A stretch of DNA of 18,974 bases from VGPI01 sp964482845. GTDB lineage: Bacteria; Cloacimonadota; Cloacimonadia; Cloacimonadales; Cloacimonadaceae. Shown here in pieces: positions 7,734-14,675 of this stretch. The DNA is taken from assembly GCA_964482845.1 (NCBI GenBank), contig CAYZZE010000039.1:1-18974 (forward strand), in the 5' to 3' direction. The position numbers and the translations under genes were made by a program. Each line of letters starts with the position of its first letter. The stretch's first letter is position 1. The notes beneath the pieces were generated by a model. The model saw only the letters and a list, made by a program, of their open reading frames with translations, was not told where the DNA came from and searched no databases.

Positions 7734-9047
7734 TTAGAAATGCTTGAGGACATCGGCAATGGTGGGCACGCCGATTTCCTGCAGCTCATAAGTCACGGCG
7801 CAAGCGGGCTTGTTGATATGAATAATGCGGCGCAGATCGATCGGGGTGGCAATGACGACGGCTTCGCATTCAGTGGAATTGATCGTATCTTCCATATCCT
7901 TGATCTGCTGGTCGCTGTATCCCATGGCTGGCAGCAGAACGCCGATCTCGGGATAGTCCTCAAAGGTTTGCTTAATCTCGCCGATCGCCCAGGGGCGTGG
8001 ATCGACCAGATCAGCACAGCCATATTTTTCGGCAGCGACGACGCCTGCACCATAAGTCATTTCACCATGTGTGAGGGTAGGACCGTCTTCCACGACGAGG
8101 ACGCGCTTGCCTCTGATCAACGCAGGATCGTCCACAAAGAGCGGTGAAGCGGCTTCGATGATGATGGCATGGGGATTGCGGTCACGGACATTTTCGCGGA
8201 CGCATTGGATATCATCCAGATCAGCGCTGTCGATCTTATTGATCACGATCACATCGGCACGGATGACATTGGTCTCGCCGGGATAATATGTAATCTCGTC
8301 ACCGGGACGGTGCGGATCGACGACGACGATATTGACCTGCTTGTCTGAGCAGTAGAAGGGGATATCGTTGTTTCCACCGTCCCAGACGATGACATCGGCC
8401 TCCTTCTCGGCATCGCGGATGATGGCTTCATAGTCCACCCCGGCATAGATCACGCTATTCATTTTGATATGGGGTTCAAATTCCTCGCGCTCTTCAATGG
8501 TGCAATTGTGGTTATCGATATCTTCCAATGAACCAAAGCGCTGCACTTTCTGGGCGATGAGATCGCCGTAAGGCATCGGATGACGGATGGAGACGACCTT
8601 GAGACCTTTGGCTTTGAGGGCTTTGATCACCGCACGGGTCGTCTGGGATTTGCCACAACCGGTTCGGGAGGCACAGATCGTGACCAGTGGTTTGCTGGTC
8701 CTGATCATGGTGTGACGGGCGCCCATCATCATAAAGTCCGCACCGGCGGCATTGACGATTGCGCCTTTGTTCATCACGGCTTCATGCGGCTGATCGCTAT
8801 AGGAAAAGACGACCAGATCGACATTGTGTTTCTTGATGAGTTCCACGATCTCGGCTTCCGGGAAGATCTGAATACCGTTGGGATAGAGGGCTCCGGCAAG
8901 TTCGGCAGGATATTTCTTGCCGTCAATGCCAGGAATCTGGGTGGCGGTAAAAGCGACTACTTCGTAGTTCTCGTTATTGCGGAACCAGACATTGAAGTTA
9001 TGAAAGTCGCGTCCCGCCGCTCCCATGATGATTACTCTCTGTTTCAT
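7734..9047 (-). CDS. Predicted GTPase, cyclic 2,3-diphosphoglycerate synthetase-like (COG2403 type)
   Basis: 437 residues, matching the family's usual size. The N-terminal ~120 residues form a Rossmann-like domain (VIIMGAAGRDFHNF). A P-loop follows (ASRTGCGKSQTT, with G132-K133-S134), then DVIVWDGGNND (a Walker B-like segment), VVDPHRPGDE, and a guanine-specificity-like NKID at 270-273. Relatives are annotated either as cyclic 2,3-diphosphoglycerate synthetase (an archaeal osmolyte enzyme) or only as predicted GTPase. In bacteria the substrate is not established, so the archaeal reaction should not be assumed. The start ATG has GAGGAG upstream. It probably heads the gene pair with carbamate kinase. 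The 196 bases upstream (9048-9243) contain no clear promoter and only a doubtful 28-codon frame. Confidence 0.85.
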   Translation of the reverse strand: MKQRVIIMGAAGRDFHNFNVWFRNNENYEVVAFTATQIPGIDGKKYPAELAGALYPNGIQIFPEAEIVELIKKHNVDLVVFSYSDQPHEAVMNKGAIVNAAGADFMMMGARHTMIRTSKPLVTICASRTGCGKSQTTRAVIKALKAKGLKVVSIRHPMPYGDLIAQKVQRFGSLEDIDNHNCTIEEREEFEPHIKMNSVIYAGVDYEAIIRDAEKEADVIVWDGGNNDIPFYCSDKQVNIVVVDPHRPGDEITYYPGETNVIRADVIVINKIDSADLDDIQCVRENVRDRNPHAIIIEAASPLFVDDPALIRGKRVLVVEDGPTLTHGEMTYGAGVVAAEKYGCADLVDPRPWAIGEIKQTFEDYPEIGVLLPAMGYSDQQIKDMEDTINSTECEAVVIATPIDLRRIIHINKPACAVTYELQEIGVPTIADVLKHF

Positions 9048-9243
9048 TACACACTCCTCGTTTTTCTTTGATTATTTCTCTGGGGGCAATCTTTTGGAAT
9101 GTGCTTAAACGTCAAGCATAAAATCCACTACCATCGCCGGATTAGAGAAAACTCCCACGCTGTCATCAGCCCCCCCCAGGACAACGTCCATCTCGTCTTG
9201 AGTGTAATTGTTCGTTCTCCGTCAAATATGATCTGTCGGTCTA

Positions 9244-9596
9244 TTATTGCCAGATCAGAGTCACTCTCCTGCTCGGAACATGTTTATCATTGAGCGTCGG
9301 ATTTACCAGGTAGATTCCGTGGGGAAGATCTTCCCATTCTGGGCTTTGCCACCGCAGCGAGCAAATAAGCCGCCGGACTTGCCCGGATCGAGTCTCATGC
9401 TGCGGACATTTTACCCCCTGAGGTTATAGATATGGATGAAGTAACTGCCCAGGTTATTGTGATCTTTGTCGGTGAATGCCTGCCGATCCACCCGAAACCA
9501 GGTTTGATTGTGGTATGGATTGCGATAATTTAGCATACGTTTCATCGGCCGAGGAAGCAGATCATCACCGGTCGAAGTGTGATCCAGATTAACCAT
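9244..9596 (-). pseudogene. Orphan, frameshifted type IX (Por) secretion C-terminal domain
   Basis: From ATG at 9596 (AGGAGGACTAAA upstream) the frame reads MLNYRNPYHNQTWF, then YFIHIYNLRG, then a stop at 9411-9413. In another frame the text resumes as LRWQSPEWEDLPHGIYLV and VPSRRVTLIWQ, with a stop at 9244-9246. Placed in order these match the sorting tail of the large protein at 10227-13256 (NYPNPFNPSTTISF, LNIYNVKG, VWDGMDD, SGVYMYRL, KKMVMIK). So this is a free-standing sorting domain with at least one stop and one frameshift and no passenger protein. It lies directly against the palindromic repeat core, whose flank supplies its ribosome site. It is probably the 3' remnant of a secreted-protein gene, or a domain captured by the repeat. 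The homology is by eye. Confidence 0.68.
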
Positions 9597-9613
9597 TTTA
9601 GTCCTCCTTGCTT

Positions 9614-9680
9614 GATAACCTTAGTATAACCTTAGTATAACCTTACGACCGTAAGGTTATACTAAGGTTATGAAGCAGGG
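9614..9680. repeat. Palindromic repeat core with 11-bp units and outward ribosome sites
   Basis: Bases 9626-9646 pair perfectly with 9651-9671 around a GACC loop (21-bp arms). The arms are made of the 11-bp unit GGTTATACTAA in opposite directions. The left side carries one more unit than the right. Both flanks then read outward as GGTTATnAAGCArGGAGGACTAA, giving a Shine-Dalgarno pointing left (into the orphan sorting domain) and one pointing right. The same 21-bp-arm core with the same loop is at 18921-18966, and half of it is at 1-17. Unit number differs between copies. Confidence 0.85.
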
Positions 9681-9885
9681 AGGACTAAGGAGAAAACACT
9701 AATCCGCTCGAATCTAAACCTCCTGAGACTGTTGGATAACTCCGAGCGGTTGATTCAGCGAGTATCCCAATTATCTGACATTCATATTGCTAACTGGCTG
9801 GAAGGAGAGGCGATATTGTTTATTCACGTTCTCGGAAATTGGTGATTCCGGTATGTGCAAGGCTCTTTACGAGTGATTCTGTCAT
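9651..9885 (+). repeat. Palindrome-associated long repeat, copy 2
   Basis: This aligns to copy 1 (1-235) along its length. It has the same outward leader (GAAGCAGGGAGGACTAAGG) and coding-like text in one frame: LNLLRLLDNSERLIQRVSQL, then LEGEAILFIHVLGNW and a stop. RSRKLVIPVCARLF lies in the neighbouring frame. Copy 1 preserves the second segment as RSRDLVIPICATLF, again in a shifted frame. Both copies look like decayed versions of the same unknown protein. No intact member is present in the window. Confidence 0.75.
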
Positions 9886-10226
9886 GATTAATCGTGCCTT
9901 GTAATTGAGTATTACTCGCCGATGCCGTCCCGATCCCTTTATCCTGCCGCTTTCCCGGAGTTTGCATTCGGGTTTTTCCCCAGATCCTCCCGAGTTCGCG
10001 GTGATATCTCGGGAGAAACCTGGCTGAAAATCGACTTGATCAATCATCTTGTTTGTGATGCATTTGGCATCAGGGGTAGAAGATGCGGCATCAATTTACC
10101 GGGGGCGGAGGAGGGACGGGTTTTAATGTTTTGGAAGCCTGGGGAATAGTTTGATTCCTATATTGGAAAGAATATTGCACGGATGATAAGTGTCCTAAAG
10201 TTATGATAAAATAGATGGAGGAACTC
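9886..10226. other. Intergenic region upstream of the secreted repeat protein
   Basis: No gene is supported here. A hairpin with an 8-bp stem (9987-9994 with 10008-10015) follows repeat copy 2. A 75-codon open frame at 9922-10149 has no ribosome site and no recognisable features. The AT-rich stretch 10150-10214 is the likely promoter zone for the next gene, but no well-spaced -35/-10 pair stands out. Confidence 0.5.
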
Positions 10227-13200
10227 GTGAAGACATCCATAACCCTGTTCCTGCTGATCTTCAGCACAATTGTAGTTAATGCCAACTTATTGTGGCAGAA
10301 TGAACTTGCCATCCGTCACGGAGTAAATATCGAGTGGTTTAGAACTGCCACCGAGACCACTGATGGTGGCGCAATTTACGTTTGGTCGGATACAAAACTC
10401 GGGGAACGTGACTTGTATGCCCAAAAAGTTGACGCTCAAGGAAATTTAGTTTGGGGAGCGCCGCTGATGGTCGATGGCAAACCTGACCGCCAGGAAGATC
10501 CGGTGATCATCAAGACATCAGATGGTAATTATGTCATTGCTTGGATTGATTTTGCTTTCGATCCGGATGGAGACGTCTATGCTCAAAAGATCAATAATGC
10601 CGGTCACCTCCTCTGGCAGGCGGGGGGAGTTCCGATCTGCACTCTTCCCGGCGTACAGATCGCTCTCAATATCGAACCCGATGCCATCGGTGGCGCTTAC
10701 ATCGTGTGGGTGGATTCCCGTAATCCGGGGAAAGACCTTTATGGACAGCGGGTGGCTGGAAGCGGCGTACCACAGTGGACGACTCATGGCATCCCCATTG
10801 CCGATGGCACTGGTGATGAAGAACATAACACGATGTGGGCGGATGGAACCGGTGGATTGATCATTGCTTACACCTATACCGTGAGCGGAGTCGATGATCT
10901 ATTTACCAAGCGTTTCCTTGGGGTCGGCACGATGGATTGGTTCATCCCTTTGAGCACTGCGGATGGTAATCAGAGCAAGGTGCGGATGGCTCCTCTGGGT
11001 AATGGTGAATTCGTCTTCGTCTGGCAGGATGCACGTAATATCCATCCGGATATCTATGCCCAGAAGATCAATCTTGCCGGGCAGTTGTTGTGGCCTGAGC
11101 CATATACCGTATTCAGCGATAATGATGCTCCCCAGCCGTCCTTGCAGGAGAATCCGCGCATCATAAAGACCTCTGACACCGCGGTGGTGATCGCATGGGA
11201 AGACAAAAGATTTGACAATCAAAACCCGGATATGTTTGCCCAAAAGATCAATGCTACCGGACAAAAACTCTGGCATCCCCTGGGAGTAGCCGTCAGCACT
11301 GCCGAATTCTTCCAACGGCAAGTCCGTCTCGCTTCCGATGGGAATGGAGGCGTTTATATGGTTTGGGAAGATGCTCGTAATGGCAATGCTCCCAACATTG
11401 ATGTCTATGCCCAACATTACAATGCCGCCGGACAAGCCCTATGGACTCCCGGTGGCCGGGCGATCTGCACCGCTGCCAATGAACAAAGCGGCGGTATCGT
11501 TAAAGTGGCTGGCGGGCATGTCTATGTCTCATGGATGGATATGCGCAATGGATCGGTCGGGCTCTACTATCAGGTGTTGAACGCTGCGGGAACTCCCCTG
11601 CTCGCTGCAGATGGAGTGGAGGTATTCTGGGGACTGAGCGGTGACGCAATAAAAGACCAGTTTGTCGCTGCCCGCCGTCAGAATGATGTGGTAGTGGTCT
11701 GGCACGATACCCGATTTGCCAATATGGGCTCGCAGATCTATTTTCAGATCATCAATCTGGATGGAACCATATTGTTTGAGGAATTTGGTGTGCCGGTGAC
11801 CTTGCTCACAGGAGGCGATCAGTTTACTCCCCAAGTGGTTGTCCTGCCTGATGATAGTTTTGCCATCGTCTGGGAAGACAGACGTTATGATGATTCAAAG
11901 ATTTTTGCACAATTGCTCGATCCAGCCGGCAACCGTATGTGGGGAGACATGGGACTGGAATTGACAACGGCTTCGCCTTTGGGTCAACGTAATCCATATA
12001 TCAGTTATGAAGAGGGCTCGATCTATATCGGGTGGTCGAATTATGACTTTGTGGCAGGCAGTTTCTATATGCACGTCTGGGGGCAAAAGATCACTGATGG
12101 AGTAAGACAATGGGGACCAGACGGAATAAGGATCTCTGCCTTACCCACCGCGCAACTGAACAATGAATGTCAGATATTGGGTCTGGATAAGCGTTACTTT
12201 ATCTGGAAACGCGCCGATCCCAATGACCCGACCATAACATCGATCTGGGTGAAACTGGTACATCCGGATGGCACTCCTGCCGCCGGCTGGCAAAATGAAG
12301 GCGTGGCGGTCTCGACTTATGTGAACCACGACAGAGTCCAATTATTGCCTCAGTTCAAGCAAACTCCCCAGGGTATTGCCATTCTGTGGCAGGATATGCG
12401 GGGTGACTTTATGAAATCCCTGTATGGTCAACACATATCCGTAACCGGTGAGTATATCTGGAATCCATTGGGATTGCAGATGACCAATTCCAGTAACGAA
12501 CAGGAAATGCACACTATGGTAGTCGGCAATGAAGGTATCACTTTCGTCTGGAGTGAAAACCTTACCGGCAATCCTGATATTGCCAGTTCCCGATTTTACT
12601 TTGGCGGACAACCACAATGGGGTCCTTTTGGCCAATATGTGTCCCAGAACCCCTATTCGAAGGAGTCGCCCTGGCTGGCAAGATTCCAGAATGGCGGACT
12701 GGTTGTGGCTTGGTCGGAATTCCCTGGTGAGGAGGCAGACATTTTCTACCGCTATATCAATCCCGATGGAACGCTGGTAGGTAATGGCAGCCAGCTTATG
12801 TGCGGCGCCGAAAAATCACAGTATCTGCCCATCATTATACCGATGAACAACAACGAGGCGATCGCTATCTGGTCTGACGGTCGTGCCAGCGGTAAGACCG
12901 AAATCCTCGGACTTTATGCACAGAAGATCAGCAATGAGACCGTTTCCAATAGCGATCCGGTCGCTCCTCCCGGCCAAACATTCCACCTTGCACAAAATTA
13001 TCCCAATCCCTTCAACCCGTCCACGACCATTAGCTTCTCCGTCCAAGACGACAAACAGCCCTTTACGCTCAATATCTACAATGTAAAAGGACAACTGGTC
13101 AGAACGCTGTTTAGAGGCGAACTGAATAAAGGACTACACGCTATTGTCTGGGACGGTATGGATGATCAATTCCAGCCAGTGGGTTCCGGTGTCTATATGT

Positions 13201-13256
13201 ATCGTCTGATCAGCGGCAAACGGATGGAGACGAAAAAGATGGTGATGATCAAATAG
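10227..13256 (+). CDS. Secreted ~16-repeat propeller-like protein with type IX sorting tail
   Basis: About 1009 residues from the GTG at 10227, which has GGAGG six bases upstream. An in-frame ATG at 10215 would place that ribosome site inside the gene. Residues 1-19 are a signal peptide (KTSITLFLLIFSTIVVNA). From about 30 to 905 there are around 16 repeats of about 55 residues with a consensus like GGxYIVWxDxR...DlYaQkInaxGxxlW, for example YAQKINNAGHLLW, YAQKINLAGQLLW and FAQKINATGQKLW. This periodicity suits beta-propeller blades, possibly two eight-bladed propellers. The last ~85 residues are a type IX secretion signal (NYPNPFNPSTTISF, IYNVKGQLVRTL, GVYMYRL, KKMVMIK). It is expected to be exported and attached at the cell surface. 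No catalytic motif is visible, so binding or adhesion is a guess. Confidence 0.9.
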   Translation: MKTSITLFLLIFSTIVVNANLLWQNELAIRHGVNIEWFRTATETTDGGAIYVWSDTKLGERDLYAQKVDAQGNLVWGAPLMVDGKPDRQEDPVIIKTSDGNYVIAWIDFAFDPDGDVYAQKINNAGHLLWQAGGVPICTLPGVQIALNIEPDAIGGAYIVWVDSRNPGKDLYGQRVAGSGVPQWTTHGIPIADGTGDEEHNTMWADGTGGLIIAYTYTVSGVDDLFTKRFLGVGTMDWFIPLSTADGNQSKVRMAPLGNGEFVFVWQDARNIHPDIYAQKINLAGQLLWPEPYTVFSDNDAPQPSLQENPRIIKTSDTAVVIAWEDKRFDNQNPDMFAQKINATGQKLWHPLGVAVSTAEFFQRQVRLASDGNGGVYMVWEDARNGNAPNIDVYAQHYNAAGQALWTPGGRAICTAANEQSGGIVKVAGGHVYVSWMDMRNGSVGLYYQVLNAAGTPLLAADGVEVFWGLSGDAIKDQFVAARRQNDVVVVWHDTRFANMGSQIYFQIINLDGTILFEEFGVPVTLLTGGDQFTPQVVVLPDDSFAIVWEDRRYDDSKIFAQLLDPAGNRMWGDMGLELTTASPLGQRNPYISYEEGSIYIGWSNYDFVAGSFYMHVWGQKITDGVRQWGPDGIRISALPTAQLNNECQILGLDKRYFIWKRADPNDPTITSIWVKLVHPDGTPAAGWQNEGVAVSTYVNHDRVQLLPQFKQTPQGIAILWQDMRGDFMKSLYGQHISVTGEYIWNPLGLQMTNSSNEQEMHTMVVGNEGITFVWSENLTGNPDIASSRFYFGGQPQWGPFGQYVSQNPYSKESPWLARFQNGGLVVAWSEFPGEEADIFYRYINPDGTLVGNGSQLMCGAEKSQYLPIIIPMNNNEAIAIWSDGRASGKTEILGLYAQKISNETVSNSDPVAPPGQTFHLAQNYPNPFNPSTTISFSVQDDKQPFTLNIYNVKGQLVRTLFRGELNKGLHAIVWDGMDDQFQPVGSGVYMYRLISGKRMETKKMVMIK

Positions 13257-13285
13257 TATCACATAAACTAAGAAAATCGATATAG

Positions 13286-13315
13286 CAGGGAGATCCGCAG
13301 CACCGGATTTCCCTG
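13286..13315 (+). terminator. Terminator after the secreted repeat protein
   Basis: A 12-bp stem with one G-U pair (13286-13297 with 13304-13315) and a 6-base loop is followed by TTCTTTG. It begins about 30 bases after the stop. The next gene starts 17 bases after it, so it may be leaky. Confidence 0.65.
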
Positions 13316-13332
13316 TTCTTTGAGGAAGCACT

Positions 13333-14184
13333 ATGCAAGAGAGTGTACATCGGGCTTTGGATTATCTTGCTTTTGCCGGCATCATCACGTTGAAGCAATT
13401 GCTCATCGTATTCGGGATCAGCATGCTGCTGGCGTTGGTAATGCAAAAATTGAATGTAGTGCTGATGAACCAGAGTGTGCGGCTTGTCGGAACCAAGGCA
13501 TACATAATCCTTATTGCTTGGATCGGAGTGCCAGTGCATGAATTGGGTCATGCCGTCTTTGCCTTGCTCTTTGGGCACAGGATAACAAGATTAGTGTTAT
13601 TCAAACCAGGCGCAGCAGATGGTTCCTGGGGATGCGTGGATCATACCTACAATTCCCGCAACCTCTACCATCGTATCGGCAATTTCTTTATTGGCATCGG
13701 CCCGATCATTCTGGGCAGCACGCTTATCTACCTGTTGGCGAGATACTTGCTCGACCTTAACCTTCAAGAACTGATGAGAGGATCAAGGACGGTCGATTAC
13801 AATGGCGGGATCGCATCCCTGCTCAGGGTCTCGATCCATAACGTTGTATCCATAGCTGTTGCCGTGATTCGCAATATCACTTTCAACCTCTTTGGATTAG
13901 AATGGCGGTATCTGCTTTTTCTGTATCTGAGTTTTTCCATCGGCAACTATGTCAATCTCAGCACGGCTGATATCAAGCACCTCGCTCCGGGCTTCATCAC
14001 GCTATTGATCTGTCTGATCGTATTCAATCTGGCGACTGTCTGGATGGGGAGTTTTTCTATTGGCTGGCTTCAGCAGAACCAGATCTACATTGCGCTTTTT
14101 CATGTTATCTTATTGCTGGGGATGGGTCTGTGCTTCGGTTTCTTGCTGGTCATCGTTCTGTTAAATAAGTTGATCGGCAGGTGA
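13333..14184 (+). CDS. Membrane M50-like zinc metalloprotease (site-2-protease type)
   Basis: 283 residues, strongly hydrophobic, with about six membrane segments. The zinc motif HELGH is at H69-E70-L71-G72-H73 within a membrane helix (GVPVHELGHAVFALLFGHRI), as in the M50/M50B families. A plausible third ligand is D213 in LSTADIKHLAPG, occupying the place of the family's C-terminal aspartate motif. The start ATG has GAGGAA seven bases upstream. It precedes the polyferredoxin and aldehyde oxidoreductase genes, and its stop overlaps a 29-codon ORF by four bases. Regulated membrane proteolysis is the usual job of the family; no anti-sigma factor or other substrate is visible here. The exact subfamily is uncertain. 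Confidence 0.75.
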   Translation: MQESVHRALDYLAFAGIITLKQLLIVFGISMLLALVMQKLNVVLMNQSVRLVGTKAYIILIAWIGVPVHELGHAVFALLFGHRITRLVLFKPGAADGSWGCVDHTYNSRNLYHRIGNFFIGIGPIILGSTLIYLLARYLLDLNLQELMRGSRTVDYNGGIASLLRVSIHNVVSIAVAVIRNITFNLFGLEWRYLLFLYLSFSIGNYVNLSTADIKHLAPGFITLLICLIVFNLATVWMGSFSIGWLQQNQIYIALFHVILLLGMGLCFGFLLVIVLLNKLIGR

Positions 14185-14270
14185 GAGACAAAATCAATGC
14201 GGCACCGCAAGAGATTTTGATTGACGAAACAGGGCAGTTTGTTAAACTTCAGCCCAAAGAACAAATATAG
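14181..14270 (+). CDS. Possible 29-residue small protein
   Basis: GTG at 14181 overlaps the protease stop as GTGA. The frame runs 29 codons to TAG at 14268. It is charged and ordinary in composition (for example PQEILIDETGQFVKLQP), with no membrane segment and no cysteine. A four-base overlap is a common sign of coupled translation, and the next gene's ribosome site begins right after the stop. It fits exactly in a gap that would otherwise be empty. It is too short to classify, and chance remains possible. Confidence 0.4.
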   Translation: MRDKINAAPQEILIDETGQFVKLQPKEQI

Positions 14271-14279
14271 GAGCAGGAA

Positions 14280-14666
14280 GTGAAGAAGTATCTGAAAACA
14301 TATCCCGATAGATGTATCGGGTGTCATGCCTGTGAGAGTGCATGCTCCACACTATATTTCAAGGAAGATAATGCTGAAAGATCATGCATTCGGATCACTG
14401 AGGCGGACTCTGCATATGATATGAATGTCTGCAATCAGTGCCAGGTATGCATAGCCACCTGTCCAACCCAATCCCTCAGCATTAATCATCAGGGAGTGGT
14501 GATGCTCAATAAATTCCTCTGTATCAATTGCCTGATGTGCGTTGCGGCTTGCCCGACCAATACCATGATGCATTTCAAGCAGGGGCTATATCCCTTTAAG
14601 TGTATCGCCTGTGGCGTGTGTACCAAGTCCTGTCCCGTTGCAGCAATAGCCATTGACCAGGAATAA
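14280..14666 (+). CDS. Four-cluster polyferredoxin (AorA-like electron-transfer subunit)
   Basis: 128 residues starting at GTG with AGGAG six bases upstream. There are four CxxCxxCxxxC sites in a row: RCIGCHACESAC, VCNQCQVCIATCP, LCINCLMCVAACP and KCIACGVCTKSCP, sixteen cysteines for four [4Fe-4S] clusters. It lies nine bases before the aldehyde oxidoreductase gene. This small polyferredoxin followed by the tungsten subunit matches the AorA-AorB order of Aromatoleum-type aldehyde oxidoreductase and the ferredoxin-like partners of YdhV. It probably forms the electron wire of the enzyme in the cytoplasm. No FAD subunit (AorC) follows, so ferredoxin or another carrier would be the acceptor. Confidence 0.88.
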   Translation: MKKYLKTYPDRCIGCHACESACSTLYFKEDNAERSCIRITEADSAYDMNVCNQCQVCIATCPTQSLSINHQGVVMLNKFLCINCLMCVAACPTNTMMHFKQGLYPFKCIACGVCTKSCPVAAIAIDQE

Positions 14667-14675
14667 GGAGAAGAC

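Noticed and set aside
9105..9191. 28-codon minus-strand frame (begins MDVVLGGADDSVGVF) upstream of the GTPase gene
   Set aside because: It is protein-like in places but very short, has no ribosome site, and a stop lies just upstream in frame. It could be the tail of a lost gene, but that cannot be supported.
9614..9680. CRISPR array or plasmid iteron origin
   Set aside because: The 11-bp units are contiguous and palindromic with no spacers, so this is not CRISPR. No replication initiator or DnaA-box cluster lies nearby, so an origin is unsupported.
9922..10149. 75-codon plus-strand frame after repeat copy 2
   Set aside because: No ribosome site, no recognisable motif, and it spans a hairpin. 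It is treated as intergenic.
10142..10210. Promoter for the secreted repeat protein
   Set aside because: Several AT-rich -10-like hexamers exist, but none has a matching -35 at acceptable spacing, so no specific promoter is called.
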